A model generated the notes under the pieces. The model was not told the DNA's origin. It ran no database searches and saw only the letters and a program-made list of their open reading frames with translations. Shown piece after piece: positions 51,352-60,079 of a DNA stretch of 64,000 nt (its first letter is position 1; each line of letters starts with the position of its first letter). This DNA comes from JABCPO02 sp052174015 (GTDB lineage: Bacteria; Bacillota; Clostridia; TANB77; CAG-508). A program made the position numbers and the translations under genes. Location of the stretch: contig JBQMXM010000003.1 of assembly GCA_052174015.1 (NCBI GenBank), positions 15,724 to 79,723 of the forward strand. The letters run 5' to 3'.

Positions 51352-53331
51352 ATGAAAAATATAAAAGAAATACAAAAATTAGAATTAATAGATATAGAAG
51401 ATATTAAAAGAAGCTTGAAAAAGGTAGAATTAATAGAATTATCTAAACAGATATTTACTTCAGAAGAAGAAATATTAAAGAGCTTAAACGATATTATATC
51501 TAAAATAAATAATAATATAGTAGATATTAATAATATGAAATCTTCTAAAAAAGATAATGATATCTCTAATAATATAAAATATACAGCTAATGAACTTCTT
51601 GTGTTAACAACAGATATAATAGATTTTTTTTATATAAATAAGAAAGTTGCAACAGACTATATGAATATTAAAGATACAAATGATATGATAGAAAAAAACT
51701 ATATAAATATATCATCAAATTTAGAATCTATTTTAGTTCAAATTGGTAAAATATATAAAAAGATGAGAGAGATAGATAAAATATTAGAATTAAAAATATA
51801 TAATGATGATACTAACTATAAAGATGAATATAAAGAAATAATGGAAGTACAGAAAGAATATGTTTTAAAAACAAAAAAAATTTATTCTAAAGTAGATGAT
51901 AATAATAAAAAGAAGAAAAAATATAAAGAAATTAAAGAAAAATATGCAAATGAAGATATAAAAAGGGGTCATGAACTAAAAACATTAGGGTATAAAGAAT
52001 TAGAAAAAAACTTTAATCAACTATATGATTTAATTATTGATGGATATAGTAAAATATATAATATTAAATATGATTTTAAAAATAAAGATAGTAAGAAATA
52101 TACTGCTATAGATATTTTTAAAAAAGAATATAATGAAGATATATTTTTTAAAAATAATAGTATTAAAATTTTAGAATATATGAAAATGCTTAGTGAAGAA
52201 AATGTAGAAATATTAGAACCACTTAAAAAATATTTTGCAAAACATATATATTCTATAAATGATGAAAATGAAAGCTTAAAAATGCTAGATAATAATAGAG
52301 AAAATAGTATAGAGAAAATTATATTTTATGATTATAAATATAAAATCACAAAAAGTATCTTAAAATTAAATGATAAGATAGATATAGATACAAATAAAAG
52401 AATAAATAATATTAGAAAAAATCTTCCATATCATGAAATATATGATATAGAGGCATTAAAAAAAGATGATATAACTAAAGAAATATATAATACATTTAGT
52501 ATATTAACCTCAGAAAGTAAGAATGTAATAGATGATTATATAAAAAATGATAAATTAATAATATATATGAACAATTTAAACAATGATAAAAAAGTAGGAA
52601 GAACATCTAGATTAACAGGAATAAATTTCAAATATATATTATTAACTAGATATAATGATTTAACATTTACACATGAATTAGGACATGCTTTAGAACATGA
52701 GATTTGCAAACAAAATTGTATAAGTAAATATGGTAAACAGAAATACATTGATTTTAAATATGATTCTAATATTAATAATAGACAGTATATTGCTGAAATA
52801 TATTCTCAAGTTGCAGAATTAATATATACTTTAAATACTATAGAAAAATATAAAAAAACAAAAGAGAAATATGAAAATATAGACAGATTTAAGTTAATAA
52901 TATTAGAAATTTTATCAAAATTTATTAGTGTATATACTAATTATAAAAAATATAATTTAGAATTTAAAATATTAAAACATATAATTGAAGGCAAAGAAGA
53001 TGATTTTAAATTAAATTTAACAGAAGAAGAAAAATATATATTTAATGAGAAAATAAATATAAAAAATAAATTTTTTAAAAGTTTGAAATATGATATATCA
53101 ATGTTAATTGTACCAAGTATAGTAATAAAAATATGGCAAGAAAAAGATTTGCCAGAAAGACAAAAAAGATATACAAAAAAATATATAAAAAGTATGTATA
53201 AAAAAGAAACAATGAATTTCAAAGAATTATTAGAATATCTAGAAGTACCAATATACAGCGAAAAAGTAAGAGAAGATTTTTTAAATATGTTTAAACAAAT
53301 ACTTGATATATATTTAGAAATAGAAAAGTAG
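51352..53331 (+). CDS. M3-like (oligoendopeptidase F-type) metallopeptidase, copy 1
   Basis: The 659-residue cytoplasmic protein is long-helical and rich in Lys, Asn and Ile. FTHELGHALEHE gives the zinc site His441-Glu442-His445; a downstream Glu (482 or 489 in IAEIYSQVAEL) is the likely third ligand, in the order used by M3/thimet-type peptidases. Homology to known PepF outside this region is weak by eye. It shares its plan with the next gene, five bases downstream, so the two are tandem paralogues in one operon. Probably cleaves short peptides; this is family inference. Confidence 0.75.
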   Translation: MKNIKEIQKLELIDIEDIKRSLKKVELIELSKQIFTSEEEILKSLNDIISKINNNIVDINNMKSSKKDNDISNNIKYTANELLVLTTDIIDFFYINKKVATDYMNIKDTNDMIEKNYINISSNLESILVQIGKIYKKMREIDKILELKIYNDDTNYKDEYKEIMEVQKEYVLKTKKIYSKVDDNNKKKKKYKEIKEKYANEDIKRGHELKTLGYKELEKNFNQLYDLIIDGYSKIYNIKYDFKNKDSKKYTAIDIFKKEYNEDIFFKNNSIKILEYMKMLSEENVEILEPLKKYFAKHIYSINDENESLKMLDNNRENSIEKIIFYDYKYKITKSILKLNDKIDIDTNKRINNIRKNLPYHEIYDIEALKKDDITKEIYNTFSILTSESKNVIDDYIKNDKLIIYMNNLNNDKKVGRTSRLTGINFKYILLTRYNDLTFTHELGHALEHEICKQNCISKYGKQKYIDFKYDSNINNRQYIAEIYSQVAELIYTLNTIEKYKKTKEKYENIDRFKLIILEILSKFISVYTNYKKYNLEFKILKHIIEGKEDDFKLNLTEEEKYIFNEKINIKNKFFKSLKYDISMLIVPSIVIKIWQEKDLPERQKRYTKKYIKSMYKKETMNFKELLEYLEVPIYSEKVREDFLNMFKQILDIYLEIEK

Positions 53332-53336
53332 GTAAT

Positions 53337-55070
53337 ATGAATTTTAATATGAATAAGAAATATAGTATTAATTTAGATAATATATTAAAACATGAAGATA
53401 TTGATAAATATTTAGAAGAATTGAATAGAGATGTAGAAAAATTATCTAAATATTTAAATGAAAATAGAAAAGTAAAAGATAAAAAAATTAGTATAGATAA
53501 AACTATATTAGAGTTTTTAGATATGCAAGAAGAAATAGAGCAAAAAGATAATATATTTAAAACATATTATGAATTATATAATATAAAAGCAAGTATAAAT
53601 GAAAGTAATAAAATAGATGTTAAATATATACAGAGAAGAAATGAAATTCAAGAAAGATTAAGTACAATATGTATAGAATTTTTTAAAAAATATTATCAAG
53701 AGATTAGTAAGTATAAAGATATAAAATATAGTAGATATAAATCTATTATAGAATATTATATGTCAGAGATAGAAGAATTATCTTTAAAAGATAATATAGA
53801 TATGAATGAGTGTAAACAAACAGAATTATATAAGCTTAATCTAATGAAAATAAATTTTTATCAATTAAAAATATTATCAACTGAAAATATGGATGCTCAA
53901 AAAGTTATAATATATACATTAAAAGAATATCTTACAAAATATATGATAAATAATATCCAAAATGACGAAAAAATTAAAAATGAGTTTAATAAATTATGTC
54001 TAAATTATAAGTTAAGTGAAAAAGAGTTTAAAGATATTTTTAAAGAAAAATCTAAATATATTAATAAGTATAAAAAAGAATACATAAATTATTTGAATGA
54101 ATCAACAAATACTTTAGATGATGAAGAATACTTAAATTATATAGAATTTGAAGAAATTATAGATAAAACTTTTACAATATTTGAAAAGTTAGAAGATAAT
54201 CAAAATACAGAAAGAAACTTTAAAAAGTATTATCTATTAAAGCAAAATATTATTAATAATATAGAAGAGATAAGTAAAACAGAATTAAATAAAGGGATTC
54301 CATGTATATGCTATAGGGGAAACATAGATATTTCATACCTATTATTACCTAGAAAAAATGTAAATAAATATTATAGTATAGTAACTATTGCACATGAACT
54401 GGGACATGCATTTAATAACTATTATATGTATCATAATAATAGATATAATGATAGAGGGTTACATATGATTGTTACTGAATTAATTGCAATTACTATAGAA
54501 TTATTAATGTATAAAGTATTAAAAACAGAATATATACTAAAAAAAGAGTATAATTCATTAAAAAAATTAAAAAAAGAACTCAAACAAACATATATCACAT
54601 ACCTATTTAAATATGTAGATATAATTAAATATGAAAGAAAAATAGAAGAAATTATAGATAAAATAATTCCAAATAGATTAAATATAGAAAAATATATAGA
54701 TTCAGATAATGAAGAAGTATATCAAGAATTTTATAATAATTTAAAGAAATATTATAATGATAATACAATAATAGAATATACTAACTATACATTAGAAGAG
54801 ACATATGGATTATTTAAATATATAATAGCTTTAAAATATGCAATTATATTATCAGATAAATTATATAAAGAATTACAATGTAATAATAACATTAATGCTA
54901 ATACTAATACTATAAATAATAATATATATAAATTTTTAGAATTAAATAAAAAGAATATATTTGAAATAAAAGATATATTTAATGATATGAATAATATTTT
55001 AGGTATAGACATATATAAAGCAGAAAATATTAATAAAATATATGACATATTATTTACTGAAATTATATAA
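53337..55070 (+). CDS. M3-like metallopeptidase, copy 2
   Basis: The 577-residue protein is all-helical and has the zinc motif His353-Glu354-His357 in IAHELGHAF. Glu381 in IVTELIAI, 24 residues after the second His, matches the third ligand of M3 peptidases. There is no signal peptide. It starts five bases after the first copy with a weak TAGGT site, which suggests coupling. The divergence between the copies is large, so they probably cut different substrates or form a complex. Confidence 0.77.
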   Translation: MNFNMNKKYSINLDNILKHEDIDKYLEELNRDVEKLSKYLNENRKVKDKKISIDKTILEFLDMQEEIEQKDNIFKTYYELYNIKASINESNKIDVKYIQRRNEIQERLSTICIEFFKKYYQEISKYKDIKYSRYKSIIEYYMSEIEELSLKDNIDMNECKQTELYKLNLMKINFYQLKILSTENMDAQKVIIYTLKEYLTKYMINNIQNDEKIKNEFNKLCLNYKLSEKEFKDIFKEKSKYINKYKKEYINYLNESTNTLDDEEYLNYIEFEEIIDKTFTIFEKLEDNQNTERNFKKYYLLKQNIINNIEEISKTELNKGIPCICYRGNIDISYLLLPRKNVNKYYSIVTIAHELGHAFNNYYMYHNNRYNDRGLHMIVTELIAITIELLMYKVLKTEYILKKEYNSLKKLKKELKQTYITYLFKYVDIIKYERKIEEIIDKIIPNRLNIEKYIDSDNEEVYQEFYNNLKKYYNDNTIIEYTNYTLEETYGLFKYIIALKYAIILSDKLYKELQCNNNINANTNTINNNIYKFLELNKKNIFEIKDIFNDMNNILGIDIYKAENINKIYDILFTEII

Positions 55071-55104
55071 AAATATTATTATTAAGTAATAAAAATTAGC
55101 ATAC

Positions 55105-55133
55105 TTGCAAAAAAATAAGATATATGTTAAAAT
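55105..55133 (+). promoter_or_regulatory. Promoter of rpmE
   Basis: TTGCAA, a 17-base spacer ending in TGT (extended -10) and TAAAAT. Confidence 0.7.
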
Positions 55134-55182
55134 ATTTACTATATATAGCTTAGGAAAATCAAAACTACGAAAGGAGTTAATG

Positions 55183-55380
55183 ATGAATAAAGAAATTCAA
55201 CCAGAATTTGAAACAACAACAGTTACATGTGCATGTGGAAGAACTTATGAAACTAAATCAACAAAAAAAGATTTAAAAGTTGATGTATGTGCTGCATGTC
55301 ATCCATATCTATCTGGAAGTGCTAAAACAACTAAAAGAGGTGGAAGAGCAGATAGATTTAAAGAAAAATATGGTGTATAA
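55183..55380 (+). CDS. rpmE: 50S ribosomal protein L31
   Basis: The 65-residue protein has the zinc-binding L31 pattern CAC...CAAC (VTCACGRTYETKST and VDVCAACHPYLSG). It sits on the ribosome's intersubunit bridge. The start at 55183 follows AAAGGAG by six bases and lies downstream of the promoter; the long reading from 55105 runs into the -35 box. Confidence 0.96.
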   Translation: MNKEIQPEFETTTVTCACGRTYETKSTKKDLKVDVCAACHPYLSGSAKTTKRGGRADRFKEKYGV

Positions 55381-55454
55381 TATATACATATATAATATGT
55401 TTAAAATAATAAATTATATTAATATAATAAAAAAATAAAATGATAAAATGATAA

Positions 55455-55501
55455 AATAATCTTTATATGTAATTAATCACATATAAAGATTATTTTTTAT
55501 T
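55455..55501 (+). terminator. Terminator after rpmE
   Basis: The arms AATAATCTTTATATGT and ACATATAAAGATTATT form a 16-base-pair stem followed by a T-run. Confidence 0.88.
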
Positions 55502-55562
55502 TAAATACAAAGTTAAGATTAAAATAAATTAAAATAATAAAATAAATTAAAAATAAACAAAT

Positions 55563-55584
55563 AAAAAAACAGGTATTACCTGTT
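55563..55584 (-). terminator. Terminator of tRNA-Cys
   Basis: On minus the stem AACAGGT/ACCTGTT with a three-base loop is followed by a T-run. Confidence 0.75.
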
Positions 55585-55592
55585 CAGTTTGG

Positions 55593-55663
55593 AGGCGACA
55601 CCCGGATTCGAACCGGGGATCAGAATTTTGCAGACTCGTGCCTTACCACTTGGCTATGTCGCC
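55593..55663 (-). tRNA. tRNA-Cys (anticodon GCA)
   Basis: The acceptor GGCGACA/TGTCGCC and T-stem CCCGG/CCGGG are perfect, the anticodon loop is CTGCAAA, and CCA is encoded at 55592-55590. The first pair of the anticodon stem is a C-T mismatch. Confidence 0.94.
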
Positions 55664-55681
55664 ATATTTCATATATTTAAT

Positions 55682-55710
55682 ATTATATACTTTAACATAG
55701 TATTTGTCAA
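55682..55710 (-). promoter_or_regulatory. Promoter of tRNA-Cys
   Basis: On minus TTGACA, a 17-base spacer and TATAAT match the consensus exactly. Confidence 0.85.
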
Positions 55711-55905
55711 TGCTAATTTAGGGTGTTGTATAAAATGGTTGTAGAAAACATAAATATAGTTAATAGAAGAATATGTGAAATAAATATTAAAAAATAAGTT
55801 TAATAAATTGATAATAGATTTTAAATTTGATATACTTTTGAATAATAAAGATAATAATAAATTTTTAATGATGTAATAATATTACATTGTGAAAAAGGAG
55901 AAGGA
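55711..55905. other. Gap before the Mur ligase-like gene
   Basis: AT-rich, with no gene, stem or clear promoter that I can support. A 20-codon frame at 55735 has no ribosome binding site. The AAAAAGGAGAAGG at its end belongs to the next gene. Confidence 0.5.
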
Positions 55906-57558
55906 ATGAATATAATAGAAATAATAGATAATATAGAATATACAGAACTATATATTAATAATAGAAGAATAACAGAAAAAGAAGCAACGGTAAGTCAAGA
56001 ATTTTTAAAAGAACCAACAGGAATTGCAATAAGAATTTCAGAACTTAAAGAAGGAAATATATATATATTAGATACTCAAAAGATAATTAAAGGTGAAATA
56101 GATAAAAATGATATAAAAGATATGATATCAGAACTAGAAAAAATTAAATCATTTAATATATCTATGCTTGTAGTAGAAGATAAAATTAAAGATACAGAAT
56201 TAGGTGAAAATATATTAGAAATATTTAAAGATACACCAATACTATTTGGAGAAAATAGGTATTATCTAACTTCAAAATTGGCTCAAAACTTATATTTAAA
56301 TCCACAAGATGAGTTAGAAATAATAGCAGTATTTGGAAGCTTAGGAAAATCAACAACATCACAAATGATACAAAGAATTCTTTGTCAAAAATATACTAAA
56401 GTAGGGATTATATCAAATGAAATAATCGCTATTGATGAAAAATTAATTAGAGAGAAAAATGATGCAATACCTAATGCAGTTGTATATAATAAGGTGCTTA
56501 GAATAATGGCAAACGAAGGAGTAAAAATTGTAGTTATAGAATATAGTGCTTTTGATGTATTAAAATATAAAACAATAGATACAACATTTGAATATAGTGT
56601 ATTTACAAATATAATTAGAAATGCATATGAAGTTAGAAAATTTCCATCAATTAAAGCATATATAGATACATATTTAAATATTGTCAAACAATCTAATTTT
56701 GTTATAATTAATAATGATGATATAGCAAAAGAAATGATTAGAAAAGAATCAAAAAAATATGCAACATATGGAAAAATTAATAAATCAAAACAAATGGCAA
56801 TGGATATAAAGAGTGGAAATCGTAAAGAAAACTATTTAACATTTATTGATGGAAAACCAACAAGAATAGAAGTAAAAATACCAGGACAAGAAAGTGTATT
56901 AAATAGTTTAGCAGCAGTTACACTTGCAGATCAAAAAAAATTAACACCAGAACAAATTACAGAAGGATTAAAAGATTTTGTAGTTAGAGGTAAATTTGAA
57001 GTTGTAGATAATAAAGAAGGATTATCAATAGTTATAGATAATGCTAGAACTATAACACAAATAAAAGATGTTGTAAAAAAAGCAAAAGATTTAACTAAAG
57101 GATTATTAACTATTATTTTTGACTATAAATTAGAATATGCTGGAAAAGAAGAAAAATTAGGAAAAATATTCGCTGCAAGAGCAGATCTAACAATAATAAC
57201 AAATTTAGAACATAATAATGAAGAAGTAATTGAAGGAGCAAGAAAACTTAGAGAAATTATTAGAGATAATAATTCAAATGCTCAAATTCAATTTAATAGA
57301 ATAGAAGCAATCAAACAAAGTATAGATCGTACACAAAAACGAGATATGATACTACTTTTAGGAGTAGGAGAAAATAACTTTATAAAAAGAGATGATAAAT
57401 TAATTGCATTTAACGAAAGAAAAATAATTTTAGATTACTTTGAAGAAAAACCTATTGTTACAGATGAAGAAAAAAGAAGAAGGCAAATTAAGAAAAAATC
57501 AAAATTTAAAGAAGTATTAACAATAGAAAACTTAAAAAAAGATATAGAAAAATTATAG
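55906..57558 (+). CDS. Divergent MurE-like Mur ligase
   Basis: The 550-residue protein has the Mur ligase layout: an N-terminal domain, a central ATPase domain with P-loop GSLGKSTT (144-151), and a C-terminal domain from about 350. RGKFEVVDNKEGLSIVIDNA follows the MurE pattern GRFE...VDYAH, but the His of DYAH is Arg and the DNPR substrate motif is not found (LEHNNEE stands there). It precedes mraY by nine bases, the place of murE/murF in the usual division cluster. It may be a MurE with altered specificity or a paralogue with another amide-ligase job. The start follows AAAAGGAGAAGG. Confidence 0.75.
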   Translation: MNIIEIIDNIEYTELYINNRRITEKEATVSQEFLKEPTGIAIRISELKEGNIYILDTQKIIKGEIDKNDIKDMISELEKIKSFNISMLVVEDKIKDTELGENILEIFKDTPILFGENRYYLTSKLAQNLYLNPQDELEIIAVFGSLGKSTTSQMIQRILCQKYTKVGIISNEIIAIDEKLIREKNDAIPNAVVYNKVLRIMANEGVKIVVIEYSAFDVLKYKTIDTTFEYSVFTNIIRNAYEVRKFPSIKAYIDTYLNIVKQSNFVIINNDDIAKEMIRKESKKYATYGKINKSKQMAMDIKSGNRKENYLTFIDGKPTRIEVKIPGQESVLNSLAAVTLADQKKLTPEQITEGLKDFVVRGKFEVVDNKEGLSIVIDNARTITQIKDVVKKAKDLTKGLLTIIFDYKLEYAGKEEKLGKIFAARADLTIITNLEHNNEEVIEGARKLREIIRDNNSNAQIQFNRIEAIKQSIDRTQKRDMILLLGVGENNFIKRDDKLIAFNERKIILDYFEEKPIVTDEEKRRRQIKKKSKFKEVLTIENLKKDIEKL

Positions 57559-57567
57559 GGGGAATAT

Positions 57568-58539
57568 ATGGCGAAAAGTTTAGTAGATGTGTTAATCATT
57601 TCATTTATATTAACAGTTATAACAGGTATGTATATGGTGCCTGCATTAAAAAGAAGAAAAGTAAGACAAACAGTAAGAGATGATGGACCAAAAAGCCATT
57701 TAAAGAAAAATGGTACTCCAACAATGGGTGGACTTATATGTATTGTATCTATAATACCATTAATATTATATTATTTAATATTTAAAAGAGATATGTCAAA
57801 TATTGGGATATTTGTATCATTTTTAGTATCATCAATATTACTAGGAATAATAGGATTTATAGATGACTTTATAAAGGTTGAATTACATTCAGCAGATGGA
57901 TTATCACCTAAATTAAAAATGATATTATTAATATTAATTTCAACAATATTAATGGTAGTATTAACATATGTTATAAAAATACCAACAAATATAAAATTAT
58001 TTTTTGGAAATTCAATATTACTTGCACCAGTAGTTAAAATACTTTTAGATATATTAGTTATAATATCAACAACTAATGCTGTAAATTTAACAGATGGAAT
58101 AGATGGGCTTGCATCAAGTGTAGGTATAATGATTATGACATTTTTAGCAGGATATGCTATAAAAGTACAAAATTTTGCAGTAGCATTGTTTCTTGCAATG
58201 GTAATTGGAGCATATATAGGATTTCTATTATTTAATTGGCATAAAGCAAAAATATTTATGGGAGATGTAGGTTCATTCTTTTTAGGAGCAGTAATTGCAA
58301 TTGCAACAATCCTATTAGAATTAGAACTATTTTTACCAATAATTGCAATAATACCAGTATTTGAAGCAATTTCAGTTATGATTCAGGTAGGATACTATAA
58401 GAAGACTAAAAAAAGATTCTTTAAAATGGCACCAATACATCATCATTTTGAAAATTCAGGTTGGTCAGAATTAAAAGTAGTAACAGTATTTACTATGATA
58501 ACAATCTTTGCATGTATTATAGTTAGATTTATACTATAA
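57568..58539 (+). CDS. mraY: Phospho-N-acetylmuramoyl-pentapeptide transferase
   Basis: This 323-residue polytopic protein has about ten spans and the MraY motifs KKNGTPTMGG, DDFIK, NAVNLTDGIDGLA and the HHHFE loop (IHHHFENSGWSE). It transfers the MurNAc-pentapeptide to undecaprenyl phosphate to make lipid I. The start follows GGGGGA. It follows the Mur ligase-like gene as in a reduced division cluster. Confidence 0.97.
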   Translation: MAKSLVDVLIISFILTVITGMYMVPALKRRKVRQTVRDDGPKSHLKKNGTPTMGGLICIVSIIPLILYYLIFKRDMSNIGIFVSFLVSSILLGIIGFIDDFIKVELHSADGLSPKLKMILLILISTILMVVLTYVIKIPTNIKLFFGNSILLAPVVKILLDILVIISTTNAVNLTDGIDGLASSVGIMIMTFLAGYAIKVQNFAVALFLAMVIGAYIGFLLFNWHKAKIFMGDVGSFFLGAVIAIATILLELELFLPIIAIIPVFEAISVMIQVGYYKKTKKRFFKMAPIHHHFENSGWSELKVVTVFTMITIFACIIVRFIL

Positions 58540-58576
58540 TAGATACAGATTTGTACTTAAAATTCAAATATAAAAT

Positions 58577-58605
58577 TTGACAAAATTAAAAAAATATAGT
58601 ATTAT
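58577..58605 (+). promoter_or_regulatory. Promoter of infC-rpmI-rplT
   Basis: TTGACA, a 17-base spacer and TATTAT, followed by a leader of about 110 bases. Confidence 0.75.
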
Positions 58606-58719
58606 ATGTTTATCAAAGAAGAAGTTATTCTCACCTTAAGATTAAAGATGACTAAGGTATTTAATAATAAACTATATTAAATTTGGGTAGACTTTCTTTT
58701 TTGGCAAGTCTATTTTTTT
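58606..58719 (+). promoter_or_regulatory. Attenuator leader of the IF3/L35/L20 operon
   Basis: The leader contains CACCTTA...TAAGGT arms and ends in the stem TAGACTT/AAGTCTA with a run of seven T directly before the infC ribosome binding site. This has the position and layout of the L20 leader that attenuates infC-rpmI-rplT in Firmicutes. Detailed L20 binding features were not verified. Confidence 0.7.
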
Positions 58720-58727
58720 GGAGGTAT

Positions 58728-59237
58728 ATTATTAAAAAACAATTAATAAATGAACAAATAAAAGCAAAAAAATTAAGTGTTATAGATGAAAATGGGCAAC
58801 AATTAGGAGTTCTAGATAAAGATGTAGCACAAGAAATGGCAGATGATAGAGGGCTAGATTTAGTACTTGTATCAATGGATAAAGACCCACAAATTGCAAA
58901 ATTTATGGATTATGGAAAAATGATTTTTGAAAGAAACAAAAAACAAAAAGAAGCACGTAAAAATTCTAAAGTAACAGAAATGAAAGAATTTAGATTAACT
59001 TCAAATATAGCTGAACATGATATGGCTTTTAAAGCAAAAAATGTTAGAGAGTTTTTTGAAAAAGGAACAAAAGTAAAAATCGTTATTAAAATTAAAGGTA
59101 GAAGTATGAGTAGACCTGAAATGATAAAAGAAGTATTATATAATTTTGCAAATAAACTTGAAGATGTGGCAGAAATTTTAAAAGCACCACAAATTACAGG
59201 AAAAACAGCTTTTATGATATTAAACAAGAAAAAATAA
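58728..59237 (+). CDS. infC: Translation initiation factor IF-3 (ATT start)
   Basis: The 169-residue protein has the IF3 N-domain (INEQIKAKKLSVIDENGQQLG) and C-domain (REFFEKGTKVKIVIKIKGRSMSRPE). There is no ATG, GTG or TTG that fits the family N-terminus; GGAGG at 58720-58724 is followed by ATT ATT AAA AAA, so the start is ATT at 58728 (or 58731). ATT starts are known for infC and let IF3 repress its own translation. A TTG at 58683 lies inside the terminator and is rejected. Confidence 0.93.
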   Translation: MIKKQLINEQIKAKKLSVIDENGQQLGVLDKDVAQEMADDRGLDLVLVSMDKDPQIAKFMDYGKMIFERNKKQKEARKNSKVTEMKEFRLTSNIAEHDMAFKAKNVREFFEKGTKVKIVIKIKGRSMSRPEMIKEVLYNFANKLEDVAEILKAPQITGKTAFMILNKKK

Positions 59238-59281
59238 TATAAAAAAATAGCAACTTAAAACGAAAATTTTAGGAGGAAATT

Positions 59282-59491
59282 ATGCCAAAAATTAAAACTA
59301 ATAAAGCAGCAGCAAAAAGATATGGATTTACAGGTAGTGGTAAAATAAAAAGAACAAAAGCAAATAGAAGACACTTATTAGCAAATAAGACTAAAAGACA
59401 AAAAATGACTGCAAGAGTACAAGATGGAATGCTTGATAAATCAATGGAAAAACAAGTAAAAAAATTATTACCATATGGTAAAATTAAGTAG
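59282..59491 (+). CDS. rpmI: 50S ribosomal protein L35
   Basis: The 69-residue basic protein has the L35 pattern (MPKIKTNKAAAKRYGFTGSG and RRHLLANKTKRQK). It lies between infC and rplT as expected, with AGGAGG upstream. Confidence 0.97.
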   Translation: MPKIKTNKAAAKRYGFTGSGKIKRTKANRRHLLANKTKRQKMTARVQDGMLDKSMEKQVKKLLPYGKIK

Positions 59492-59500
59492 GAGGTAAAA

Positions 59501-59851
59501 ATGGCAAGAATTAAAGCAGGAAAAACAACAAGAAAAAGACATAAAAAAATAATTAAACTTGCAAAAGGATATTTTGGAAGAAAAAGTACTAACTACAAAA
59601 TTGCAAACCAAGCAGTTATGAAATCTGGAGTATACGCATATGTAGGTAGAAAAAGAAGAAAAAGAGATTTTAGAAAATTATGGATAATAAGAATAAATGC
59701 AGCAGCAAGAGCAAATAATACTACATATAGTAGATTAATTAATGGATTAAAACAAAAAGATATCCAAATTAACAGAAAAATGTTAGCAGAAATGGCTGTA
59801 AATGATCCAAAAGCATTTACAAAATTAGTAGAAACAATAAATGAAAAATAG
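59501..59851 (+). CDS. rplT: 50S ribosomal protein L20
   Basis: The 116-residue basic protein has the L20 signature (KLAKGYFGRKSTNYK, YVGRKRRKRDFRKLWI). L20 is an early assembly protein and the known repressor of this operon through the leader. The start follows AGGAGG; it is nine bases after rpmI. Confidence 0.97.
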   Translation: MARIKAGKTTRKRHKKIIKLAKGYFGRKSTNYKIANQAVMKSGVYAYVGRKRRKRDFRKLWIIRINAAARANNTTYSRLINGLKQKDIQINRKMLAEMAVNDPKAFTKLVETINEK

Positions 59852-59898
59852 ATACTATTTTGTAATAAATGTAGCAATAAAAATATAATAGCAATTAT

Positions 59899-59945
59899 AG
59901 AATCTAAAAAGGTATTAAATTAATAACTTTTAGATTCTATTTTAA
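59899..59945 (+). terminator. Terminator after rplT
   Basis: TAGAATCTAAAA and TTTTAGATTCTA form a long stem followed by TTTTAATTTT. Confidence 0.8.
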
Positions 59946-60007
59946 TTTTAAGGTAGTGTTTTTAACATAAAACACATATAAAATAAGACATTGAAAAGAT
60001 ACCAAAA

Positions 60008-60036
60008 TTGCAAAAACTATTAATATATGTTACAAT
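60008..60036 (+). promoter_or_regulatory. Promoter of the M23 peptidase gene
   Basis: TTGCAA, a 17-base spacer ending in TGT (extended -10) and TACAAT. Confidence 0.65.
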
Positions 60037-60079
60037 ATATTAGAAATATAAGAAGATTAATAATCTTTTAGGAGAGTTA

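Noticed and set aside
55105..55182. Long form of L31 starting in the promoter
   Set aside because: The first codons coincide with the -35 and -10 boxes; the internal ATG has a proper ribosome binding site and the family start.
55735..55797. 20-codon frame upstream of the Mur ligase-like gene
   Set aside because: No ribosome binding site and no terminator or promoter arrangement to support it.
58683..58727. TTG start for infC giving 15 extra residues
   Set aside because: It lies inside the attenuator stem, the added residues do not fit IF3, and the ribosome binding site would be in the middle of the frame.
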